A stretch of 64,000 bases of DNA from Desulfoluna butyratoxydans (GTDB lineage: Bacteria > Desulfobacterota > Desulfobacteria > Desulfobacterales > Desulfolunaceae), in the NCBI RefSeq assembly GCF_900699765.1, contig NZ_CAADHO010000004.1, forward strand, positions 62,001-126,000, written 5' to 3'. Each line of letters begins with the position of its first letter. The stretch's first letter is position 1. Below are positions 1 to 7,354 of this stretch, in pieces. Below the pieces are notes generated by a model. It had not been told where the DNA came from. It did not search any database and saw nothing but the letters and a program-made list of their open reading frames with translations. Position numbers and translations under genes: made by a program.

Positions 1-593
1 GGGTGTGGGTTCGTCACCAGGGGCAGGTCGTAGAGATGGGAGGGCTTACCCCCATGGAGGTGGTGGCGGTGCGCAACACCACCATCGGGTATGTAAGCCA
101 GTTTCTTCGGGTGATTCCACGGGTCTCGGCCCTGGACGTGGTGATGGAGCCCATGCTGGGGCGGGGCATGCCGTCAGATCTTGCCGGGCAGAAGGCCCGG
201 ACTCTGCTGGAGCGGCTTAGGATCCCGGGGCGGCTCTGGGACCTGTCCCCCACCACCTTTTCCGGGGGCGAGCAGCAGCGCATCAACATCGCCCGCGGGT
301 TTGCCGTGCCCTATCCGGTGATGCTTCTGGACGAGCCCACCGCCTCCCTGGACCCGGCCAACACACGCACCGTCTGTGACCTCATGGAAGAGGCCAGGAA
401 GAGCGGCACCGCGTTTCTGGGTATTTTTCACGACCAGGGCGTCCGGCAGCAGGTGGCCACACGGAGCCTGTCCATGGCTCCGGGCAGCCAGGTTAAAGAC
501 GCCTCCGGCGGCCCTGCCGGGGGCCAAGTTTTTGAAAAGTTTGACAAACATAGTTCAAGGCGCTTGATGGGTCATCCCATGGAAGCCACTTAG
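1..593 (+). CDS. phnL: C-P lyase system ATP-binding protein PhnL, 5'-truncated by the window edge
   Basis: ABC-type ATPase of the phosphonate C-P lyase system. The visible part has the PhnL-typical stretch TIGYVSQFLRVIPRV, the ABC signature FSGGEQQRINIARG, Walker B with D-loop (MLLDEPTASLD) and the H-loop histidine in IFHD. The Walker A half lies upstream of base 1. The reading frame starts at base 3 within the window. The last 30 or so residues (from about base 500) are encoded by an interspersed repeat that begins at 501, so this C-terminal tail is not part of the normal family and the native stop has probably been lost or displaced. The rest of the phn cluster would be expected upstream. 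Confidence 0.85.
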   Translation, partial: VWVRHQGQVVEMGGLTPMEVVAVRNTTIGYVSQFLRVIPRVSALDVVMEPMLGRGMPSDLAGQKARTLLERLRIPGRLWDLSPTTFSGGEQQRINIARGFAVPYPVMLLDEPTASLDPANTRTVCDLMEEARKSGTAFLGIFHDQGVRQQVATRSLSMAPGSQVKDASGGPAGGQVFEKFDKHSSRRLMGHPMEAT

Positions 594-619
594 GCCAAAA
601 ATCCCCTGGCCGCCGGAGG
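501..619. repeat. Interspersed repeat, family B, copy 1
   Basis: A 119-bp module bounded by GCCTCCGGCGG at 501 and its inverse CCGCCGGAGG at 610-619. It holds the stretch CCGGGGGCCAAGTTTTTGAA followed by AAGTTTGACAAA, which recurs inverted at about 23950-24003 and, diverged, at 25855-25900. Its first 90 bases are read through as the tail of phnL. It abuts a family C repeat. Confidence 0.75.
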
Positions 620-851
620 TAGGCTTTTCCATGCACTTTAACCATAGAAGGCAGTGCGGTTAAATCGGCAATGGGCAAGTAGCGACAACGTATCCTGTGA
701 CGTCGAAGCTTGTGAGGCAGCCCGCACAAACCACTAGCGTTCATGTCGGGCGAAGCCCGAGCCGAAGGCCATTGCGCTTTGCCCTGAGGAACGAAGGGCA
801 AAGCGCAATGGCAATAAGCTTTCGAGGTGGCTCACCTCGCCGCCGGAGGCT
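610..851. repeat. Structured interspersed repeat, family C, copy 1
   Basis: About 240 bp of intergenic DNA made of consecutive hairpins. There is a TCGGGC-GAA-GCCCGA hairpin near 746-760. A long stem has 18-bp arms at 768-785 and 795-812 with a 9-base loop. A CGAGGTG-GCT-CACCTCG hairpin follows at about 823-839, then the boundary CCGCCGGAGGC. Copies occur at 24144-24331 and, inverted, at 27676-27915. The long stem stays perfectly paired in all three although its sequence differs, see findings. Confidence 0.85.
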
Positions 852-860
852 GTTTTGACG

Positions 861-1964
861 CTACGCCGCCTTTTCCCGGTTCTGGATGCAGGAGTTGCCG
901 TCCAGGGTGAAGCACTGGCCGCAGGAGGTGCAGCGGGGCTTGACGGTTTTGTCGGCCTGCCATTTGTTGATGAGGTCGGGCTCGCAGAGCAGGGGCCGGG
1001 AGAAGGAGAAGGCGGCGATGTCGGTGTCGGCCAGGAGCTGTTCCATGGTGGCTGTCGACCGGTTGCCGCCCACGAGGATCACCGGGGTGTCCACGGCCTC
1101 GGCAATGACCCGTGCGTAGTCGCTGAAATAGGAATCTTTTGCGGAAAGAGTCACCTCATAGGTGGTCTCTTTTTCTGTTTTGGGGGCACGGAAAACGGGG
1201 CCGCCGCTGATCTCGATGCCGTCGATTCCCATGGCGTCCAGCTTTTTGCACAGGGCCAGGCACTCTTCAAAGGTGAACCCTTTGGTGCCCATGAAGTCCG
1301 AGCAGTTGAGCTTGATGAGCACGGGGAAATCCGGGGTGGTTTTCTTGCGGATGTTTTCGAAGACATCGAAGATGACCCGAGCCCTTTTTTCGCTGCTTCC
1401 GCCGAAGACATCCTCCCGCTGGTTGAAGAAGGGGGAGAGGAACTGGTTGAGGAGGTAGCCGTGCCCGGCGTGGATCTCCACCCCGTCGAAGCCGCTGTCC
1501 ATGGCGCGCCTGGCAGCGTCGCCAAAGGCTTCGATGAGGGTCTGGATGTCCAGGGGCGTCATCTCCTTGGGGGTGACACCGGAGATTTTGTTGGTCACGG
1601 CGGACGGTCCCCAGATCTCTCTGTTTTCCGTTTCGAACCAGGTGAAGGAGCCGCCGTAGACAAGCTGGAGGAAGATCTTGCTGCCGTTGTCGTGCACCAT
1701 GTCGGTGAGGGGCTTGTAGGTGTCCACGAAGGTGTCGTCGTAGGCCCCGAACATCTTGGGGTTGGGCTGCTCGTCTTTCAGCACAAAGGCGTAGCCGGTG
1801 ATGATGGCGGATGCGCCTCCCTTGGCGAGGTCTCGGTAGAGGTCCATGACCTTGTCGTTGATGTGCCCGGTTTCGTCGGCGATGCCCTCCCAGGTGGCGG
1901 CACGGATGCATCGGTTTTTCAGTTCAAGGTTGCCAAGGCGAATGGTGTCGAACAGTTCCTTCAT
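861..1964 (-). CDS. NADH:flavin oxidoreductase / Old Yellow Enzyme family protein
   Basis: A 367-residue single-domain FMN TIM-barrel enzyme of the OYE family. The N-terminus (LFDTIRLGNLELKNRCIRAA) is the typical family opening. FDGVEIHAGHGYLLNQFLSP contains the His and substrate-loop motif of the family, and the later strands (ILVGGNRS, FSFSRPLLCEPDLI) form the FMN phosphate site. The C-terminus has four cysteines (CTSCGQC...C) as in short OYE relatives; there is no fused NAD(P)H domain like that of 2,4-dienoyl-CoA reductase. The start at 1964 was chosen because AGGAGG lies 6 bases upstream; an in-frame start at 2024 has no such site. Substrate unknown. It is a single gene, convergent with phnL across repeat DNA. 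Confidence 0.88.
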   Translation of the reverse strand: MKELFDTIRLGNLELKNRCIRAATWEGIADETGHINDKVMDLYRDLAKGGASAIITGYAFVLKDEQPNPKMFGAYDDTFVDTYKPLTDMVHDNGSKIFLQLVYGGSFTWFETENREIWGPSAVTNKISGVTPKEMTPLDIQTLIEAFGDAARRAMDSGFDGVEIHAGHGYLLNQFLSPFFNQREDVFGGSSEKRARVIFDVFENIRKKTTPDFPVLIKLNCSDFMGTKGFTFEECLALCKKLDAMGIDGIEISGGPVFRAPKTEKETTYEVTLSAKDSYFSDYARVIAEAVDTPVILVGGNRSTATMEQLLADTDIAAFSFSRPLLCEPDLINKWQADKTVKPRCTSCGQCFTLDGNSCIQNREKAA

Positions 1965-2172
1965 GGTTCCTCCTGACATGCATTGGGTGGCCCCGCCGGT
2001 TTCACCTGAGGTGCTGCGAGGCACGTGGGATGATCCTTATTTATTATGGTATCGCTATGTTCCGGGTGTCTTCTCCCGGCGATTGGCTATATACTGGAAT
2101 CCATGGTGGCTATAGCGCCTTGGAATAATTATTTCAAGGTTTACTGAATTTTTCCTTGGTGGGAGGCATGGT

Positions 2173-3384
2173 ATGGGCGAGCCAATCCTTGAAGGGGATG
2201 CAGATGTGGAGGTCATCCTGAAGTGGGTCAGCGACGACGCCTGTCACACGGAGCGCCTGTTTATTCCGGCGGTGAATGTGTGGCGGGACATCATCCCGGC
2301 GGCTCTGCGTCGCGGCATGAAGGGCTGGCAGGTGGGGGAGACCCTTCGCCATGGCTTTGAACCCGGCGAGTTGCTTCCGTTGAGATCAGGGGAGCTGGTG
2401 AGGACCGTCCCACGCCGTCAGGTCTCGCCTCCTTCCCAGGGGCTGCCCTTCGGGCTTGTTCCGGGCTTTTTCCTGCCCCGGGGTGTGGCGTCCGGGGCCC
2501 TGGGCGTCTTTCCCCAGGACATACGCCCCATGCAGGTGCTGGAGGTTACCGAAACGCGGGTGACCCTGGATTTGAACCACCCCCTGGCAGGGCTTCCTCT
2601 GGACCTGGGCATTCGCCTTCACCGCGTCGAGGAGTCGAACCGGTCCATGGCCGGGCGTTGCCGTGAGATAGCAGAAGCCGCCACAGGTGACGGGCCCGGT
2701 ATGCAGGCGCTGTTTCAAGCTCCCGACCTTTGCGTGGACGGAACCCCGCTGCAACGGCCGGAGGGGCCGGATGATGCAGTGTTTTATGCTTCGCCCCGTC
2801 TCGTTCAGCATCTGGACGCCGAGGCCGAAGGGCAGGTGCGGGCCCTTTACGGCTGTCTGCTCAGCGACGGTTCGGACGTTCTGGACCTCATGGCCTCCTG
2901 GGACTCGCATTTGCCGGACGCTTTAGGGGCCTGTCGGGTCACGGGGCTGGGGATGAACGGCGAAGAGCTTGACCGCAATGCCATGCTGGGGGTTCGTACC
3001 GTCCATGACCTCAATGCCCGTCCCGTGCTTCCCTATGATGATGCGTCCTTCGATGCCGTGGTGTGCACCGCTTCTGTGGAGTATGCGGTCCATCCCGTGG
3101 CGCTTTTCAAAGAGGTGGCGCGGGTGCTCCGGCCCGGCGGGCTATTTGCCCTGACGTTTTCCGATCGCTGGTTTCCCCCCAAGGCCACCCAGCCGTGGCC
3201 CGAGATTCATCCCTTTGAGCGCATGGGGCTCGTCCTTGAGTATTTTCGGGCCGCAGAGGCCTTCGCCGACTACCACACCGAAAGTCGCCGGGGCTGGCCA
3301 AGGCCGGTTTCGGATCCCTATTTTCCGCAAAAGCGGGAGGCAGATCCCCTGCAGGCTGTGTGGGGACGGCGACGGGCCGGGTAG
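2173..3384 (+). CDS. SlyD/FKBP-like domain fused to a SAM-dependent methyltransferase domain
   Basis: 403 residues. The N-terminal part looks like an FKBP/SlyD fold: MKGWQVGE resembles the 'GMKVGE' turn, and residues about 125-155 (VTLDLNHPLAGLPLDLGIRL) match the SlyD strand with its NHPLAG signature. The part from about 210 to the end is a class I methyltransferase of the Methyltransf_11 type, with LPYDDASFDAVVCTASVEY and the later VLRPGGLFALTFSDRWF. A classical glycine-rich motif I is weak (DLMASWDSHLP, VTGLGMN). The fusion suggests modification of a nascent or folded protein, but this is inference. The stop codon TAG (3382-3384) is the first three bases of a MITE-like repeat. Confidence 0.75.
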   Translation: MGEPILEGDADVEVILKWVSDDACHTERLFIPAVNVWRDIIPAALRRGMKGWQVGETLRHGFEPGELLPLRSGELVRTVPRRQVSPPSQGLPFGLVPGFFLPRGVASGALGVFPQDIRPMQVLEVTETRVTLDLNHPLAGLPLDLGIRLHRVEESNRSMAGRCREIAEAATGDGPGMQALFQAPDLCVDGTPLQRPEGPDDAVFYASPRLVQHLDAEAEGQVRALYGCLLSDGSDVLDLMASWDSHLPDALGACRVTGLGMNGEELDRNAMLGVRTVHDLNARPVLPYDDASFDAVVCTASVEYAVHPVALFKEVARVLRPGGLFALTFSDRWFPPKATQPWPEIHPFERMGLVLEYFRAAEAFADYHTESRRGWPRPVSDPYFPQKREADPLQAVWGRRRAG

Positions 3385-3531
3385 CCCGGCTTGTCCGAAG
3401 GGTGAGAAAATCAAACAGCAAACCCTGATTTACATTTTGCATTTCCAAAATGCCTGACATGTTTGTTGTCGCATTTTGAAATCATATAGCTTTCATCTTG
3501 GCTGTTTGTTTTTTCATGAAATATCCGGGTA
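3382..3531. repeat. MITE-like repeat, family A, copy 1
   Basis: A 150-bp element running from TAGCCCGG at 3382 to ATATCCGGGTA at 3531. It carries the family core (GGTGAGAAAATCAAACAGCA, then TTTACATTTTGCATTT). Its ends are inverted (CCCGG/CCGGG) and flanked by TA. It overlaps the stop codon of the methyltransferase gene. Confidence 0.8.
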
Positions 3532-3903
3532 GGGGGCATGGCCCTTCACCTTGAGGTGGGCTGAACAAAAATTTGAAAAAGTAGTATTGTTGATGACATC
3601 TACATGGTGGTTCATTAAACCCAGGGGCGCGTGTAAAGTCGGCTCTGTTTATGCCTTGATGTGTTTCCGTATGAGGAATTGTGTCAATCTGCTTGCAGAA
3701 AGTAAATGGGGCGGTGTATAGTAGGAAAAACAGTGTTTTTTGGTGCCCTCAATGAGGAGACCCGGTCCCCCCCTTCAGTGGGATAGATGGAAAAAATCGT
3801 ACAGTCGTAAAAAAATAGTGGGCCAGGACCCTTCGAACGGTGGCCCTGCATGTCATTGAATACACGTCATATCAGCAAACGCAGCATATGTTCTGCGAGT
3901 CAT

Positions 3904-4080
3904 TAACCCGGATATTTCACGAGTCACGTGCATTCCTGTTCAAGGCGTCGGAACTGCAGGGGTGGTTGTTTACCGCAACGTTCCGATAGCGCAGAGGGTG
4001 AGGGCGCACGATTCGCCCGAAGGGTGAGAAAATCGAGCAGGAAACGATGAATTACATGTTGTATTTGAGAAATGTCTGAA
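3904..4080. repeat. MITE-like repeat, family A, copy 2 (right end missing)
   Basis: The left terminus is TAACCCGGATATTTCACGAG, then the 'long form' inner segment with the stem TCGGAAC...GTTCCGA, then GCCCGAAGGGTGAGAAAATC. The homology fades near 4080. Relative to copy 4 (14362), two base pairs of the inner stem have changed on both arms. Confidence 0.7.
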
Positions 4081-4215
4081 CGCTACTATGGTAACTACCT
4101 TTAATGACTGCTTATTGTCTTGATGTTTAAAGTCTGGGCTCTGCTTGAATGAGCCGTCGTATCCATATCATGAGCATGTTTTTTCGCCGGGGCAGATGCG
4201 CGAACTCCGGATATA

Positions 4216-4362
4216 TAGCCCGGATATTTCATGAGAAAATCGAACAGCAAACGATGATTTACATTTTGCATTTTCAAAACAGCTGACATTTTTATTGCAT
4301 CCGTCCGAAATCATATTGTTTTCCATTTTGAATGGTTGTTTTCTCATGAAATATTCGGGATA
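4216..4362. repeat. MITE-like repeat, family A, copy 3 (short form)
   Basis: A complete 147-bp short form with terminal inverted repeats TAGCCCGGATATTTCATGAG and CTCATGAAATATTCGGGATA, both flanked by TA. It lies 22-37 bp upstream of the sigma-54 activator gene and so may form part of its leader. Confidence 0.85.
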
Positions 4363-4384
4363 GTCGTATACACTTGAACACCAT

Positions 4385-6949
4385 GTGCGAAAGGGAGCCA
4401 TGAAGGAGTCCTCACTATTCAAGTCCGTTTTCAATGCCACCCCGATCATCATCGGAATCCTCTCCTGTGACGGTACCTTTCTCGAATACAACGAGTCTTT
4501 GAAAAAGGTCTCCGGCTACGCGGACGACGAACTCAGGAACCTTACCATCCGGGATATCATTGCCCCGGACGACTATGAGGAGGTGACGAAGAACTTTACT
4601 TCACTGGTTTGCGGCGAATTGACCTCCCTTCGGATGACCCGTCGATTCATCTGCAAGGATGGCGATGTGTTCTGGGCGGATGTCTCTTCGTCGCCCATCT
4701 GCGGGTCCGACGGCAAGGTGAGGGCGGTGACGTGCACCGCCTTTGACATGACCCGGCAGAACAACATGGGGGTCGCCTTGAGGCGGCGCACCGAGTCTCT
4801 GGAGGCACACTTTGAGAAGCAGGGCGAGGCGGTGGTGGTCCTGGATGAGGAGATGCGGATCCTCAGGGTCAACCGGATTTTCGAGGAGGCCTCCGGGTAC
4901 AGCGAAGCCGAGGCGGCCGGAGCGGGTGGCCTTGCGCAGTTTATCCACCGGGAGGACATGGAAACCCTGAAGCGGTATCACAGGATGCGCCGTGAGCAGC
5001 AGGGCGGTGTGCCGGAGGCGTACCCGTGCCGTCTCATCGACAGCAAAGGGGCGGTTCGTGAGCGCACCGTCAAGGTCTCCATGATTCCCGGTACGGGCAG
5101 GAGCCTTGTGGCCATCAAGGGCTGCATGCCCGAGGCGCCCGCCACCCCTCCGGCACGGAACATGGGCGAAATTTTTCGCTTGATCGCCGAGAACTCCACG
5201 GATGTCGTCTTTATCACCGACCTGGACCTTGCCGTGACCTATGTGAGCCCTTCGGTGAAACGGGTCACGGGGTACACCCAGGAGGAGTTCAAGCTGTTGA
5301 AGCTGCAGGAGTTTTTCTCTGAGGAATCCTATCTCCGTGCAAAGCAGATGCTCAAGGACGGGCTCCTCGGCGAGTACAACGCCCACGTGCCCCTGACCAC
5401 CGAGTACCAATGCCTGCACAAGGATGGCACCAGCCGGTGGATCGAAACCATCACCAAGCTGATCCTGACGGAATACGGGCATCCTGTGGGGATTACCGGC
5501 GCCTCCAGGGACATCACGGAGAGAAAACAGGCCGAGGAGGCCCTGCGTCGCAGCGAGATCAAATACCGCATGCTCACCGAGGAGATCAAGGATGTGGTCT
5601 TCGGCCTGACACCGGACCTGCGGATCGACTACATCAGTCCGGTGGTCTCGGAGTTCAGCGGGTATTCGCCGGAGGAGATGACCCATACCCATATCTCCCA
5701 ATACCTGGACAGTTCCCAGGAGCTAGACACCGCCCTGGTGCTTCTGGAGCAGGCCTTCTGCGGCAACTCTACTTCAACCGTCTACGATTTTCGGTTCCGG
5801 GCCAAGGATCGACCCGATTTTTACGTGGAGGTCTCCTGCAACCCCATCTATGAGGGGGGAAAGGTCATTCTCCTTCAGTGTGTCGCCCGGGACGTCACCC
5901 AGCGAAAGCAGGCCGAGGCTGCCTTGAAGGAGAGGGAGCAGCAGCTGAGTGTGGAGAACATCTACCTGAAGCGGTCCATCCAGAAAAGCGAGCGGTTCGG
6001 CAACATCATCGGCAAGAGCGAAGCCATGCAGCGGGTCTACGAGTTGATCATCCAGGCGGCGTCGTCCCCTGCCAACGTGGTGATCTCAGGGGAGTCGGGC
6101 ACGGGAAAGGAGCTGGCTGCCCGGGCGATCCACGACATGAGCCCCAGGGCGGACAAGCCCTTTGTGCCGGTGAACTGCGGGGCCATACCGGAGAGCATCA
6201 TTGAAAGCGAGTTTTTCGGGTACAAGAAGGGGGCCTTTACCGGGGCCATGTGCGACAAGGCGGGGTTTTTGGACCTGGCCGACGGAGGGACCCTTTTTCT
6301 TGATGAGGTGGGGGAGATCGGGCTCAACATGCAGGTCAAGCTGTTGAGGGCCCTTGAAGGGGGCGGCTACACGCCCATCGGCAGCAACCGGGTGAAGCAC
6401 GCCTCCTTTTCCATTGTGGCCGCCACCAACCGGGACCTGACAGAGCTGGTGCGCATCCGGAAAATGAGGGAAGATTTCTTTTTTCGCATCCATGTTATTC
6501 CCATCCGGCTGCCTCCGTTGCGCCACCGGGCCGAGGACATCCCCCTTCTCATCGACCATTTTTTCATGAAGGCGGGGACGGACAAGCCCCTGCCCCGGAT
6601 CTCCTCCAAGGTCAGGCGGTCGTTCATGGCCTACACCTGGCCGGGGAACGTGCGGGAACTCCAGAATGTCCTCAATCGATTTCTTGCACTGAACAAGGTC
6701 GACTTTACCGGGATGCCCGGCGGCGAGACATCCATCCCCCCCGGAAGGGCCAGGATCGACACCGCGCCGGGGGGCGATTCCTGTACCCTGGCATCCCAGG
6801 TGGAGCGGTTTGAAAAAGAGATCATCCAGAGTCACCTGAACCGGTACCAGTGGAACCGGAGCCGGGTGGCCCAGGTTCTGAAGATCGATCGGAAAACCCT
6901 GGCGTCCAAGATCAAGAAATTCAAGATAGCTCCTGTGGATGAGGAATAG
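4385..6949 (+). CDS. PAS-domain sigma-54-dependent transcriptional activator
   Basis: 854 residues. There are four PAS/PAC repeats (roughly 10-130, 140-255, 265-385, 390-510; for example TPIIIGILSCDGTFLEYNES, VSPSVKRVTGYTQEEF), then an AAA+ sigma-54 interaction domain. That domain has Walker A GESGTGKE (about 569), the sigma-54 contact loop GAFTGA (about 613) and Walker B GGTLFLDEVGEI (about 633-644). A Fis-type helix-turn-helix (NRSRVAQVLKIDRKTLASKI) is at the end. No receiver domain and no membrane segment: a cytoplasmic activator sensing a signal through PAS. The start may be GTG 4385 or ATG 4400; neither has an ideal ribosome site. A strong terminator follows, and a sigma-54-type promoter lies just beyond, so the next operon is the likely target. 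Confidence 0.93.
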   Translation: MRKGAMKESSLFKSVFNATPIIIGILSCDGTFLEYNESLKKVSGYADDELRNLTIRDIIAPDDYEEVTKNFTSLVCGELTSLRMTRRFICKDGDVFWADVSSSPICGSDGKVRAVTCTAFDMTRQNNMGVALRRRTESLEAHFEKQGEAVVVLDEEMRILRVNRIFEEASGYSEAEAAGAGGLAQFIHREDMETLKRYHRMRREQQGGVPEAYPCRLIDSKGAVRERTVKVSMIPGTGRSLVAIKGCMPEAPATPPARNMGEIFRLIAENSTDVVFITDLDLAVTYVSPSVKRVTGYTQEEFKLLKLQEFFSEESYLRAKQMLKDGLLGEYNAHVPLTTEYQCLHKDGTSRWIETITKLILTEYGHPVGITGASRDITERKQAEEALRRSEIKYRMLTEEIKDVVFGLTPDLRIDYISPVVSEFSGYSPEEMTHTHISQYLDSSQELDTALVLLEQAFCGNSTSTVYDFRFRAKDRPDFYVEVSCNPIYEGGKVILLQCVARDVTQRKQAEAALKEREQQLSVENIYLKRSIQKSERFGNIIGKSEAMQRVYELIIQAASSPANVVISGESGTGKELAARAIHDMSPRADKPFVPVNCGAIPESIIESEFFGYKKGAFTGAMCDKAGFLDLADGGTLFLDEVGEIGLNMQVKLLRALEGGGYTPIGSNRVKHASFSIVAATNRDLTELVRIRKMREDFFFRIHVIPIRLPPLRHRAEDIPLLIDHFFMKAGTDKPLPRISSKVRRSFMAYTWPGNVRELQNVLNRFLALNKVDFTGMPGGETSIPPGRARIDTAPGGDSCTLASQVERFEKEIIQSHLNRYQWNRSRVAQVLKIDRKTLASKIKKFKIAPVDEE

Positions 6950-7023
6950 TTCCCCAATTTACGGAATATCTCCTCTTTTGGGTGTAAAATAAATAAATTT
7001 AAGTGGTTGCGAATTTGTTGAGG

Positions 7024-7056
7024 AAGGGTGGGGAATTTTTCCCCGCCCTTTTTTTT
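7024..7056 (+). terminator. Rho-independent terminator of the sigma-54 activator gene
   Basis: The stem AAGGGTGGGG / CCCCGCCCTT (one G-T pair) surrounds an AT-rich loop and is followed by a run of eight T. It starts 75 bp after the activator stop codon. Confidence 0.9.
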
Positions 7057-7124
7057 GTTTGAATGCGAACAATGTTTTCCCTCTTTCCTTGCTTGCCGCC
7101 GATTAAGTCTTCAGGTGTGATTGA

Positions 7125-7140
7125 TGGCATACTATGTGCA
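7125..7140 (+). promoter_or_regulatory. Candidate sigma-54 (-24/-12) promoter
   Basis: TGGCAT (7125-7130) and TGTGCA (7135-7140) keep the invariant GG-N10-GC spacing of RpoN promoters. The site lies between a sigma-54 activator gene and the operon it would control, about 215 bp upstream of the first start codon. The match to the -12 element is imperfect (GTGCA instead of TTGCA). Confidence 0.5.
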
Positions 7141-7354
7141 GTAATCCAAGCAGTGTTCGGAATACGAAACCCGTCATGCGTATCGCCCGAGAAAGAGGGT
7201 GCCGAACCGATGTTTTTCTATCCCTTGATACAGCTTGACCAGAACAGCCGGGGCCCATGTGTTCAGTGTCAATGTCTCCGGTCTCTTCGTTACGAATCGT
7301 CTTTCTTTATAAGGAATATCAACCCAATACACCGTGAATCCCAAGGAGGAATGC

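Larger units (their letters stand above)
3532..4384. other. Non-coding interval with repeat remnants
   Basis: No convincing gene. A partial family A copy lies at 3904-4080: it has the left end TAACCCGGATATTTCACGAG and the nested stem TCGGAAC/GTTCCGA, but no right end. A short complete copy lies at 4216-4362. The stretch 3540-3900 holds only a weak inverted repeat (GGGCCAGGACCC...GGTGGCCC near 3820). Confidence 0.7.

Noticed and set aside
493..801. A reading frame shared by all three family C repeats (starting TTG, protein beginning LPFVPQGK-like)
   Set aside because: The frame persists because the DNA is homologous. Differences between copies fall mostly on first and second codon positions and change the amino acid, while the hairpin pairing is kept; this is a structured non-coding repeat.
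3382..4362. CRISPR array
   Set aside because: The repeats are about 150-250 bp, of different lengths and orientations, without regular short spacers, and no cas genes are near.
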